A stretch of 43,016 nt of DNA, from NCBI GenBank assembly GCA_012035135.1, contig JAAUPI010000014.1, positions 1 through 43,016 of the forward strand. The letters run 5' to 3'. The stretch is from Microcoleus sp. CSU_2_2. GTDB lineage: Bacteria; Cyanobacteriota; Cyanobacteriia; Cyanobacteriales; Microcoleaceae. The translations under genes and the position numbers were made by a program. Under the pieces are notes generated by a model. That model made no database searches. It saw only the letters and a program-made list of their open reading frames with translations, and was not told the DNA's origin. Positions 35,479 to 43,016 of this stretch are shown piece after piece (positions within the stretch are counted from its first letter, which is position 1; each line of letters begins with the position of its first letter).

Positions 35479-36072
35479 ATGACATCTGAGAACAAGAATT
35501 TGGGTGCAGAATCAACAGAAAATCAGACTGAATCCTGGTGGCAGAAAGCGTGGAAGTCCCAGCGAGAAAATCTTCAGATAGTGACTATTGCTTTGGGGTT
35601 AGCAATACTGATTCGAGCATTTGTTGCCGAACCGCGCTTCATACCGTCAGATTCAATGCTGCCCACTTTGCAAATAGGCGATCGCGTTGTAGTCGAAAAA
35701 GTTTTATACTATCTGCAACCCCCTACAATGGGCGATATCGTAGTATTTGCTCCGCCCGACAAGTTGCAAGAACAAGGCTTTACTCAGGACCAAGCTTTCA
35801 TTAAGCGGATAATTGGCTTACCTGGTCAAACCGTCGCCGTTAAAAAAGGTCTAGTCTATGTCAACGACAAACCCCTCGTCGAAAAATACATTGCCGAACC
35901 CCCTAAATATCAGTGGGGGCCTTATCGTGTCCCTGAAAATCAATATTTCGTGATGGGAGACAACCGCAACAACAGCAATGACTCTAGCAGATGGGGATTT
36001 TTACCTCAAAAGAACATCATTGGCCGCGCTGTAGTCCGGTTTTGGCCCTTGGAACGAATCGGGAAGGTTTGA
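35479..36072 (+). CDS. lepB: signal peptidase I
   Basis: 197 residues. One N-terminal transmembrane helix (about 32-48), then the catalytic region: S59 in FIPSDSMLPTLQIGDRVVVEK and the general base K109 in AFIKRIIGLPG; the C-terminal MGDNRNNSNDSRxWGFLP box is conserved. It cleaves signal peptides on the periplasmic or lumenal side of the plasma or thylakoid membrane. Size and motifs match the plant/cyanobacterial type. An AGCGGAG-type ribosome-binding site precedes the ATG. It is a single gene, followed by TTGACAG repeats. Confidence 0.95.
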   Translation: MTSENKNLGAESTENQTESWWQKAWKSQRENLQIVTIALGLAILIRAFVAEPRFIPSDSMLPTLQIGDRVVVEKVLYYLQPPTMGDIVVFAPPDKLQEQGFTQDQAFIKRIIGLPGQTVAVKKGLVYVNDKPLVEKYIAEPPKYQWGPYRVPENQYFVMGDNRNNSNDSSRWGFLPQKNIIGRAVVRFWPLERIGKV

Positions 36073-36163
36073 ATGCAGTTGACAGTTGACAGTTAACCAA
36101 TCGGAAATTATCCCTCTTTTGTCACTTTCGAGGAGAGGATAAATTTAGGCGACAACTAAAGTT

Positions 36164-36939
36164 TTAAACCTGCTTTTGAAAAATTCCCGTGATGACTTTT
36201 TTTGCCATTGACATGGGTGGAGGTTGAGGTTTAATCTGCCTGACAACTTCGTCAAAGGGCAAAATTCGGACTTGAGCGTTAAATACATTGACTTGATAAA
36301 CCCTGCGGTAGCTGAGGTCAAATCCTGTTAACCAACCACTCTTGGGATGATAAGCACCCGTATCAATATCTAACCACCCTTGTCCTCTAACTAATTCCCC
36401 TGGTTCTATACCTTCAAATGTAAAAGTGATGGTGTGACCCGTGATAATTAATTTATCGGGAAAATAGGGTTTCGACATATTGTGAAATTCTTTGCGAATC
36501 CAGCAAAGTTGTTCGATCGACTGTTTGTCAAGGGGGAGTTTGGGATGGACGCCGGCGTGGACTAACCAAATATCGCCCAAGTCGAGGTGCGTGGGGAGCG
36601 ATCGCATCCACTCTAGATGTTTGTAGGGCATCATCCCTGTCTCTCTGTAGCTGGCTACTGTCGCTTCGCCACCACTATACAGCCAAGCTTGCCACGCCCG
36701 CAAGTCGATCGGTCCGTCGGGCAAAGCGTCTAACATCAGTTGTTCGTGGTTTCCCAACAGTGTTTGGTACGGGCTTTGCTTTACAAATTCTAATACTTGA
36801 GCGCTTTTGGGCCCGCGATCGATTAAATCTCCCAAAAAATATACGCGATCGTCGAGCTCGGGGCAAGTGCCTCTAGCAGGGTCATTAAACCATCGAAATG
36901 CCCGTGTACATCCCCAATAACAATGCGCCGATGCTCCAT
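36164..36939 (-). pseudogene. metallophosphoesterase (Ser/Thr phosphatase-like), frameshifted near the N-terminus
   Basis: Family motifs are present but in two frames. From ATG 36939 the frame reads MEHRRIVIGDVHGHFDGL, the first metal-binding box (GDVHGH). After about residue 30 it runs out of frame; the other frame continues as GDLIDRGPKSAQVLEFVK, then GNHEQLML, HAGVHP and ITGHT, all metal ligands of the calcineurin-like fold. A missing base near 36853-36858 (CGAGCTCGA) explains it. Corrected length is about 258 residues, normal for bacterial PrpE/PphA-like enzymes acting on phosphoproteins or dinucleotide polyphosphates. It is either a recent mutation or a sequence error. A fragment starting at the second box would lack an essential metal ligand. 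Confidence 0.8.
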
Positions 36940-37185
36940 TGTGTTTATCCGGTTTCCTGAATCAAAACACAAACTAGTAGCTTATAGCCTCTAATTTTAC
37001 TGCTATTTTTCTGCCCCCCTTATTGGAAGAGGGGGTGTTACCCATTATACTGCTTTCTTTGACTTTTTCCCCACCTTCAACGAAGGAATTGGGGATGCCA
37101 AAGATCGCTCTTTCTTACATCATGTCTGGTTGAATAGTTATAGCTGAAGGAAGAAGGAAGAAGGAAAAAAGTTTTAACTGCCAAC

Positions 37186-37227
37186 GCCCTATGCCCTATG
37201 CCCTATGCCCTATGCCCTATGCCCTAT
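37186..37227. repeat. six tandem copies of GCCCTAT
   Basis: A perfect array of six 7-bp units, preceded by an AAGGAAG purine tract (37146-37170). It lies in the gap 36940-37446, which otherwise contains no recognised gene. Confidence 0.9.
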
Positions 37228-37446
37228 GTCCGTACAGGTTCGATCGGTAATTAACCGGACTTGATATTACTTCCCCAAGCTACTACGCGCAGGATGCGGA
37301 TTACAAAACTTTACTCAAACTCTCAGCAAATGCGATCGAATATTACGGCTTTTCGATCGAATTTTAAGTAAAGCTCGCCAGTATCAATTTTGCTGGCTAC
37401 TGATAGTAAGACTGGCAAGCTGTTAAATGTGTTTCTGCAACTACGT

Positions 37447-38193
37447 TTACTGAGTCAATGCTTTGAGGAATGTCTGGAGTTCTGCCAAAAAACCTTTCTT
37501 TTTTAGTGGTTTGGCAGGTGCGGTGGAGTCAGGATCGGCTAGTCCCATAGCTTTGGCTAAAATCCGCTCTAAATCGTCTCCGACGGGTTTGTGGGCGGTT
37601 TCGGAAATTAGTTCGTATTCATCGTTTGTTTCCAGCCAAACTTGCCAGGATTGAGGGTAGCAGCGGAATAGGGCTCCACTTTCTAGGGGTCTGATGTAGT
37701 AGCAGGATTCAATTTGGTTGAGGAATCGATCGCGCAGTTGGCGACCCGCATAGCCTATACCTATGGTTGCAACGTCTTCGAGGCGGGGATTGAGTAGAAT
37801 TACGGGGCGACCGGCCGCAGCTATGGATAGTTTTTCGACTTGAGCAACCTCTACCGCTGCCGGATTTATCAGGAGAAACAGTTGGTCTTCCGGTTCTATT
37901 TTATCTTCGATTGGAGAGCGGCTGCTGCCTAAATCTGTGACTTTAAACAATGTTTGTCCCCAGTCGCGGCGCGCGAGGGCGGCAGCACCTGTGTCGGGAA
38001 AGAAGACTTTAACTCCCGAATAGATTTGTTCAAATTCTGGGAGGAATTGTTCGGCGATAGACTGTGCTTGGAGTGCGATTTCGGGGAATACTAATTCGAC
38101 TTGTAGTAGGGTTTTGCCGTCTGAGAGGGCGGCGGCGGTTGCGAGGCGGGATTGGGCGATCGCCTCATTGAGATCCTTTGGCAGTTCGGTCAT
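37447..38193 (-). CDS. DUF1995-family protein
   Basis: 248 residues. MTELPKDLNEAIAQSRLATA, LLQVELVFPEI and FLLINPAAVEVAQVEKL match the DUF1995 family of cyanobacteria and plastids, to which the plant LPA3 photosystem II assembly factor belongs. There is no signal peptide or membrane helix. The C-terminal tail (PLKKKGFLAELQTFLKAL) is a basic amphipathic helix. A photosystem-assembly role is inferred only from the plant relative. Confidence 0.75.
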   Translation of the reverse strand: MTELPKDLNEAIAQSRLATAAALSDGKTLLQVELVFPEIALQAQSIAEQFLPEFEQIYSGVKVFFPDTGAAALARRDWGQTLFKVTDLGSSRSPIEDKIEPEDQLFLLINPAAVEVAQVEKLSIAAAGRPVILLNPRLEDVATIGIGYAGRQLRDRFLNQIESCYYIRPLESGALFRCYPQSWQVWLETNDEYELISETAHKPVGDDLERILAKAMGLADPDSTAPAKPLKKKGFLAELQTFLKALTQ

Positions 38194-38241
38194 TAATCTT
38201 GTTTTGTTCGATCGTACTTTTATCTATCTAATTTTACAATA

Positions 38242-38646
38242 TTAACTCACAAAAGCTAGCACCGATACCGGGGAGCCGGAACCTCCCAAAAGAGGCAAAA
38301 TTCCAATAACTAAAGTGATGCCAACGGCGGGTAACTGGTCTAAATTTGCCAGATTTTCCAGCACGATTCGCTGCTGTGCTAATACCAATGTGTTGACAGC
38401 AAAACTTTCATCTTGTCCCGGATCTACTCCGTGAGTGTCGGTTCCAACTCCAGCGATTAACCGTTCTTCTAGCAAAAATTTAGTGGCTGCTGTACCCAAT
38501 CCGGGAAAGTGGCAAATTCCCCGATCGTCTCGATTGAAAAATGCTCGATCGTCACCCCATTTTTCTTGCCATCCGGTATCCAAAATATCGAAGGACTTGC
38601 ATTCCTGACTATAAACCTTTTTTATTATGAGCGCTCGATGGGACAT
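38242..38646 (-). pseudogene. cyclase/arylformamidase family protein, N-terminally truncated
   Basis: 134 residues that match only the C-terminal half of the family: TGWQEKWGDD, HFPGLGTAATKFLLE, GVGTDTHGVDPGQDESFAVN and LLGGSGSPVSVLAF. The N-terminal half, which carries the HxGTHxDxPxH metal-binding motif, is absent, and no trace of it is seen upstream within about 100 bp. It is therefore probably an inactive remnant. The start MSHRALIIKK may be fortuitous. Confidence 0.65.
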
Positions 38647-38753
38647 GATATTAAATATTAAGTTGGGCGGGGGCGGTTTTTTGAGATTTTGGGTTTGAGG
38701 CGATTATAGTTGGTAAAACTCGCCTCGACGATAATTTCGGCAAAGTCTATCGC

Positions 38754-40415
38754 TTATTTTCGAGTTACCAAAACCCAATCATCAACTGTTTTCACAACCT
38801 CAGCATTCTTCAATCTTAGATGTTTCAAAACGGGTTTTTCTAATAGAAAATAAGGCTGAGGCAGAGTATACCATTTTTGTTGAAGTGTCTGCCCGTCGGC
38901 AACAATAACTTGACGATCGCTGTAAAAATTTAGCGATGGACGGGGCAATCGGTGAGAGGTGAAAACCTCCTGACCGATTGGAGTTCCTTGACGGACAATT
39001 TCGGCGATCGGCTTGACAGGATAATTCTCTGCGAGTTCCCAAACCCAGTTATCGGAGGCGAAAAATACTAATAGCGTAACGTAAGTTCCCCAAATTAAAA
39101 CTAATAGAAACTGCCTGTCTTTGCGATGCAGCAACATGGCTGTCATGGTCATTGTCAAAGCTACAAACATCAGCATTAACTGCAAATCTCCATCGATCGA
39201 CACAATTTGTCCCCCGATGCGTATCAAACCGCCGAAGTACAGGCAACCTCCGACAGCAACGACAGCTAACAGTGCCAAAATCGCCGGATGAGGCAGACAA
39301 GATAAAGCATCAAAAGTTTCGTCAGCTTCATTTTTTCCAGTATCTTCTCGCACGTCCATTTGCTCCCAAACTTCAGCGAGATAACTGCCAACTGCCAAAG
39401 CAAAAGCTGGATAAATCGGCAAAATATACCAAGGCAATTTAGTATTCATTACCGAAATAGCCAGCAAGTAAACTCCACTCCAAACCACAACTAATTTTGC
39501 CCCAGAAAAATTGCGATTTTCCCAACTCAAACGCAACCCTTGTAACCAAAATAACTGCCACGGCCAAGCTGATTCTAAAATTTCTAAAAGGTAATACCAA
39601 GGCGGGCCTTTGTGATTCCCCACAGTATCCGAAATGCGGCGAAAAGATTGGCTAACTAAATTAGTGTTGATAAAATCTTGTCCGTAGTGCCACCACTGGG
39701 CAAAATACCAACCTGCTACTGGCAAAGTTCCGATCGCCAATCCGCCCCAAAGATACCCAGATGTCAGGAGTCGGGGGGTATCCCAAACTAAGAACAAAAA
39801 TCCGATCGACCCTAGCAGCAGCCCCAACATCACGCCTTTAGTCAAGCAAATGAGTCCAAACCCAATCCCCGCAGCCAAAGCGTAGCGCAAATCACGGCGC
39901 GATCGTAGCAAACACCAGATTGCCACCAGCAAAAAACAAAGTACAGCCCCATCCAACATTGCCAAACGCCCGTGTCGCACTACCGGCATCAGCGTTAGGT
40001 AAACCAAAGCCGAAAAAATCGCGATCGTCCGTTTCGGAAATAATTCCCTAGCAATGGCGTAAAGTAGTGGCACTGAAGTTGCTGTCAGCATTGCCGGTAT
40101 CAACCGTGCCGTCCATTCGCTGACGCCGCCAACAGCAAAACACAGGCCAATTAGCCAGTGTACCAGTGGTGGCTTGTTCAGATAAGGCATTCCGCCGATC
40201 GTCGGATACAGCCAATTTAACTTGCTGCGCCAGATTTCGCGGCCCACCTGCGCCACAATGCCTTCATCCCAATCCCGCAAGGCTACGTTGCCCAGATTCA
40301 GCCCGAAAATCAGTACCGCAGCCAAGAGAAAAACCAACATCCACAGTTTGTCTGTCGAGTTGTCATGTAGGCGACTTGTGTATTTTCGGGTAGTCGGTGG
40401 AAAGATTTCTGACAT
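38754..40415 (-). CDS. GT39/ArnT-like membrane glycosyltransferase
   Basis: 553 residues with about 10-12 transmembrane helices. After the first helix, NVALRDWDEGIVAQVGREIW contains the Asp-Glu pair that is the catalytic site of GT-C glycosyltransferases, and NKPPLVHWLIGLCF follows as in ArnT and PMT family members. The hydrophilic C-terminal part is periplasmic (SHRLPRPSLNFYSDRQVIVAD). Such enzymes transfer sugars from polyprenyl-phosphate donors to lipids or proteins outside the plasma membrane. uppS at 27.3 kb makes the precursor of that carrier, but the two genes are not linked in an operon. Confidence 0.85.
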   Translation of the reverse strand: MSEIFPPTTRKYTSRLHDNSTDKLWMLVFLLAAVLIFGLNLGNVALRDWDEGIVAQVGREIWRSKLNWLYPTIGGMPYLNKPPLVHWLIGLCFAVGGVSEWTARLIPAMLTATSVPLLYAIARELFPKRTIAIFSALVYLTLMPVVRHGRLAMLDGAVLCFLLVAIWCLLRSRRDLRYALAAGIGFGLICLTKGVMLGLLLGSIGFLFLVWDTPRLLTSGYLWGGLAIGTLPVAGWYFAQWWHYGQDFINTNLVSQSFRRISDTVGNHKGPPWYYLLEILESAWPWQLFWLQGLRLSWENRNFSGAKLVVVWSGVYLLAISVMNTKLPWYILPIYPAFALAVGSYLAEVWEQMDVREDTGKNEADETFDALSCLPHPAILALLAVVAVGGCLYFGGLIRIGGQIVSIDGDLQLMLMFVALTMTMTAMLLHRKDRQFLLVLIWGTYVTLLVFFASDNWVWELAENYPVKPIAEIVRQGTPIGQEVFTSHRLPRPSLNFYSDRQVIVADGQTLQQKWYTLPQPYFLLEKPVLKHLRLKNAEVVKTVDDWVLVTRK

Positions 40416-40516
40416 AAGTTAAGCGTGCCGAGATGGTTCTGAGATCTTCATCTGAATGTAAAATTAGACAGCACTCCCCCACTTGAGTCCCTGGCGAACT
40501 ACCAAAGGAATTTACC

Positions 40517-42015
40517 ATGAACTTACCTGTAATTATAGACATTGTTATTGGCCTAGTTTTTATCTACATGGCTTTAAGCTTGCTCGCTTCGGAAATTCAG
40601 GAACTGATTGCTACGGTTTTACAGTGGCGGGCGGAACATTTAAAAAAGTCGATCGAAGTCCTGATTTCTGGTGGTAGCGAAGGCACGCAAGATCCGATGC
40701 AACGTCAGCGAGTGAGACAGTTCGCAAATTTGATTTATAGCAATCCCATTATTAACGATTTGAATCAAGGAGCGAAAGGGCGTTTATCACAGTTCTTCCG
40801 GTCGATTGTGCGCCTAATAGGTGAATTTTACCGTTTAGTTACTCGCACAAAAAATGTTTTTGGCAAAAATCAACGGCACCTTCTTACCTACCATCTGAGA
40901 GTTTTTCAACGAGCCTTTTGGAGACTTTAAAGATTACTAGTTTGATGCGATCGATTACTGAAACGAGATTGGAAAGATTTAAAGATTTACAGTTGGCACA
41001 AATTCAGGTGATTAAAGACAACTTGCCGGAGTCCACTCAACCGATTGTCGAGAAAGAATTGGATTGGCTGACTGGGGAATTTAATAAAGTTGTTGAAGAT
41101 TATAAAAATAATCTGGGAAGTTTAGAAAACAGCTTGGAACGGATGTCTGAAAAACTAGGTTTTTACATTAAGGATTCTCAGGTTTATTTGCCAGAAACTG
41201 AGGTGGGAGGGAGAGAATTTCAAAGACAGATGGAATTTGTGAAGGCAAGTTTTGATAGCGAATTTGAGCGATCGGCACTGCGAGCGCAACTGCAACCTAG
41301 TTTGAGTAATGTTTTAAATACAATTAGGAAAGTTAGGAAGTCTCATGAGACTGTATCCGAAATTCTGGATGAGCAAGCAGAAAGTCCGATTTACCAACAA
41401 ATTCAAGAAACAGTTAGCAGTATGCCCGAATCTCTGAAAAACAGCCTTTACGTTTTAGCCCAGCGGGCTGAAAAAGGTGGCGGAGATACTCAGCAACAGT
41501 TGCAGCAGTTTCAGCGAGAAATTGAAATTTGGTTTGACCAATCGATGGAACGGGCTTCTGGCGTTTACAAGCGGAATTCTAGAGGGGTGGCGATTTTGCT
41601 GGGAACTGCGATCGCGATCGCTGCTAATGCTGATAGTATCAATATTATTAATCGGTTGTCGAAGGATTCGATGCTGCGATCGACTGTTAATTTGTATGCT
41701 CAGCAGTTGGTGGAAAAAAACACTTCAACTAAATTAGATGGGAACGCGAGCAATCTGACAAAAATCCAAGGTGAAGTCGATCGAGCTTTAGATAATTTAG
41801 CTTTGCCTTTCGGATGGAGTCAAGCGAACAAATTAGAAATAGATGAGCAGGGGAAACTATTGTGGCCTGCTTTTATAACAAAACTTTTTGGTTGGATTTT
41901 GAGTGGAATAGCTATTTCGATGGGAGCTGGTTTTTGGTTTGACTTGCTGAACAAATTTATTAATATTCGCAATGCAGGAAAGAAACCGCCATCTTCTACA
42001 GATTCTGTAGAATAA
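40517..42015 (+). pseudogene. two-ended membrane protein of unknown function, frameshifted
   Basis: The frame opens with an N-terminal transmembrane helix (LPVIIDIVIGLVFIYMALSL) and a charged region ending FGKNQR. It then shifts: one missing base near 40875-40876 separates it from the downstream frame PSYLPSESFSTSLLETLKIT, which runs to 42015. Corrected, the protein has about 499 residues, with a long coiled-coil-like middle (LEKEL...YKNNLGSLENSLERM) and two C-terminal hydrophobic segments (GVAILLGTAIAIAA and LFGWILSGIAISMGAGFW). No family is recognised. The continuity of sense across the shift argues that the gene was, or is, intact apart from this base. Confidence 0.7.
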
Positions 42016-42821
42016 AGGGGAAGTAAGTAGATGAGTAAAACAATATATATAGTCTGTCTCAGTTAGGTGAGGTAATGGGTAATGGGCATCCGACAATTTT
42101 AGATTTTAGATTTTAGATTAAAGAATTGATGAATGACTTTAATCTAAAATCTGCCAATGACTAATGACTAATTTCAACAGTTCGGCAAGCTCACTGCAAG
42201 CTGTCAACTGCTATAAGTGAAATCACGGAGAATGTAAATTCCGTGCGATCGCGGATGCGATAATAACAAAAACAGGTGAAACTGATAGGTGGGTTGTTAA
42301 ATCGACATGGGTCAAGACTAGGGGTCAAAACATAAGTCCCTCCGCCCTAAGTAGCGGTAAGGTGCGCAGAGGCGCACCCTAAAGATAGAGTTGATACGCA
42401 AACGCTGTTGGTGAAACAACTATGCTCAACGCCCAACCCTACCAATTCCTACCTGACAGTCTGACTCTAGAGGTGTATCTACCAATCAGCACTCTCTTGG
42501 AGCCAGTAATATGTCAAGTTCTTTAAGGGAGACAAATCCCGCATCCATTATCCCTGTATTCATCGATCGAAAGCAATTTGAGTCGAGGCTTCCGAATTCA
42601 TTCCTTCCCAGCCTCAGGATGAATACATACGTAAAAGCTTTGCATTTTCAAAAGCCCTCGCATTCATCTGTGGACTTAATTTCAAATCTCAAATAGGGTA
42701 ACTTTAGCATAAATGACGATCTATTGCGTGTCTTTAGGATTCTGACTGAGAAACCAGTAATATTATGTCCGGTTGATTCGTGCTGGTATGAGATGGAGGT
42801 GTGTTTATGAATTTGTTGTCT
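42016..42821. other. gene-free stretch with short repeats
   Basis: Holds TTTTAGA heptamers (about 42098-42118), the 31-bp dispersed repeat at 42175-42205 and a short GGTGCG...CGCACC palindrome near 42361. A 61-codon open frame at 42511-42696 has no protein-like features. Nothing else is recognised. Confidence 0.5.
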
Positions 42822-43016
42822 GGTGCGTCGCTGCGAGATTTTTGAGCTGATCAAGGAGATTGTAGATGGCGACACACCCTACGGTATCTACTGGTGAAGG
42901 CAGCCCCTTTTATGGTGCGTCGCTGCGAGATTTTGAGCTGATCAAGAAGATTGTAGATGGCGACACACCCTACGGTATCTACTGGTGAAGGCAGCCCCTT
43001 TATGGTGCGTGTCACT
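42822..43016. repeat. tandem array of about 91-bp units containing the GGTGCGTCGC element
   Basis: Unit 1 is 42822-42913 and unit 2 is 42914-43003; a third unit starts at 43004 and is cut by the window edge. The units are almost identical (one indel and one A/G difference in the first 61 bp). Each consists of the GGTGCGTCGC...GCGACACACCCTAC element plus a 30-bp spacer containing TATCTACTGGTGAAGGCAG. Confidence 0.8.

Noticed and set aside
37186-37227. Short regular array that could be mistaken for a CRISPR
   Set aside because: The unit is 7 bp with no spacers; it is a simple tandem repeat. The TTGACAG and TTTTAGA arrays are rejected as CRISPRs for the same reason.
42511-42696. 61-codon plus-strand frame
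   Set aside because: No ribosome-binding site, no domain, no protein-like pattern; it lies in a repeat-rich gap at the window end.

Overview
The window looks like chromosomal DNA of a filamentous, non-heterocystous cyanobacterium of the Oscillatoria/Microcoleus type. The support is the abundance of GCGATCGC (HIP1-like) octamers, heptanucleotide tandem repeats, many short palindromic intergenic repeats, and typically cyanobacterial genes (DUF1995, DUF3143, GAF-type light-sensor kinase with an Rcp1-like regulator, ClpC). The genus is an inference; no rRNA is present.

Layout. 0-1.5 kb: a DDE transposase. 2-7 kb: a surface-polysaccharide block, all on the plus strand: two tandem paralogous GT4 glycosyltransferases, a Wzy/O-antigen-ligase-like membrane protein and a WecG/TagA-type transferase. 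7.2-11.6 kb: a Rieske ferredoxin, cysS carrying an in-frame insertion that contains a dispersed repeat, a VOC protein and a TPR-pentapeptide protein. 11.6-12.2 kb: a gene-free stretch with two tandem homologous minus-strand units, each with a -10-like box, a 5' hairpin, an identical core and a terminator; these are probably duplicated small RNAs. 12.9-13.6 kb: an unrecognised polytopic membrane protein. 14-19.7 kb: a minus-strand signalling operon (candidate cyanobacteriochrome-type kinase, Rcp1-like regulator, hybrid REC-PAS-kinase-REC). It is interrupted between kinase and regulator by an IscB element with intact nuclease motifs and a probable omegaRNA. 20-21.7 kb: transposase and hydrolase fragments and a ParE-type toxin-antitoxin pair. 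21.8-26.6 kb: a J-domain membrane protein and a very large DUF4347/delta-60/tandem-95/RTX-like surface protein with one frameshift. 26.9-34.3 kb: housekeeping genes: DUF3143, uppS-cdaA (overlapping), lysA, rimI, and clpC behind a long structured leader. 34.4-42 kb: a small membrane protein, lepB, a frameshifted metallophosphoesterase, DUF1995, a truncated cyclase-family gene, a GT39 transferase and a frameshifted two-ended membrane protein. 42-43 kb: repeats only.

How things fit. The polysaccharide genes plausibly assemble and polymerise an envelope or sheath glycan; uppS supplies undecaprenyl carrier and lysA supplies lysine from meso-DAP, so cell-wall metabolism recurs. cdaA next to uppS links c-di-AMP signalling to the wall. 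The three sensory genes look like one phosphorelay module. Points most worth following: the IscB/omegaRNA insertion inside the light-signalling operon, the duplicated small-RNA genes, the repeat-derived peptide in CysRS, and a seven-unit delta-60 block sitting inside a split tandem-95 domain. Three otherwise coherent genes carry single-base frameshifts; these could be decay, switching, or assembly errors.
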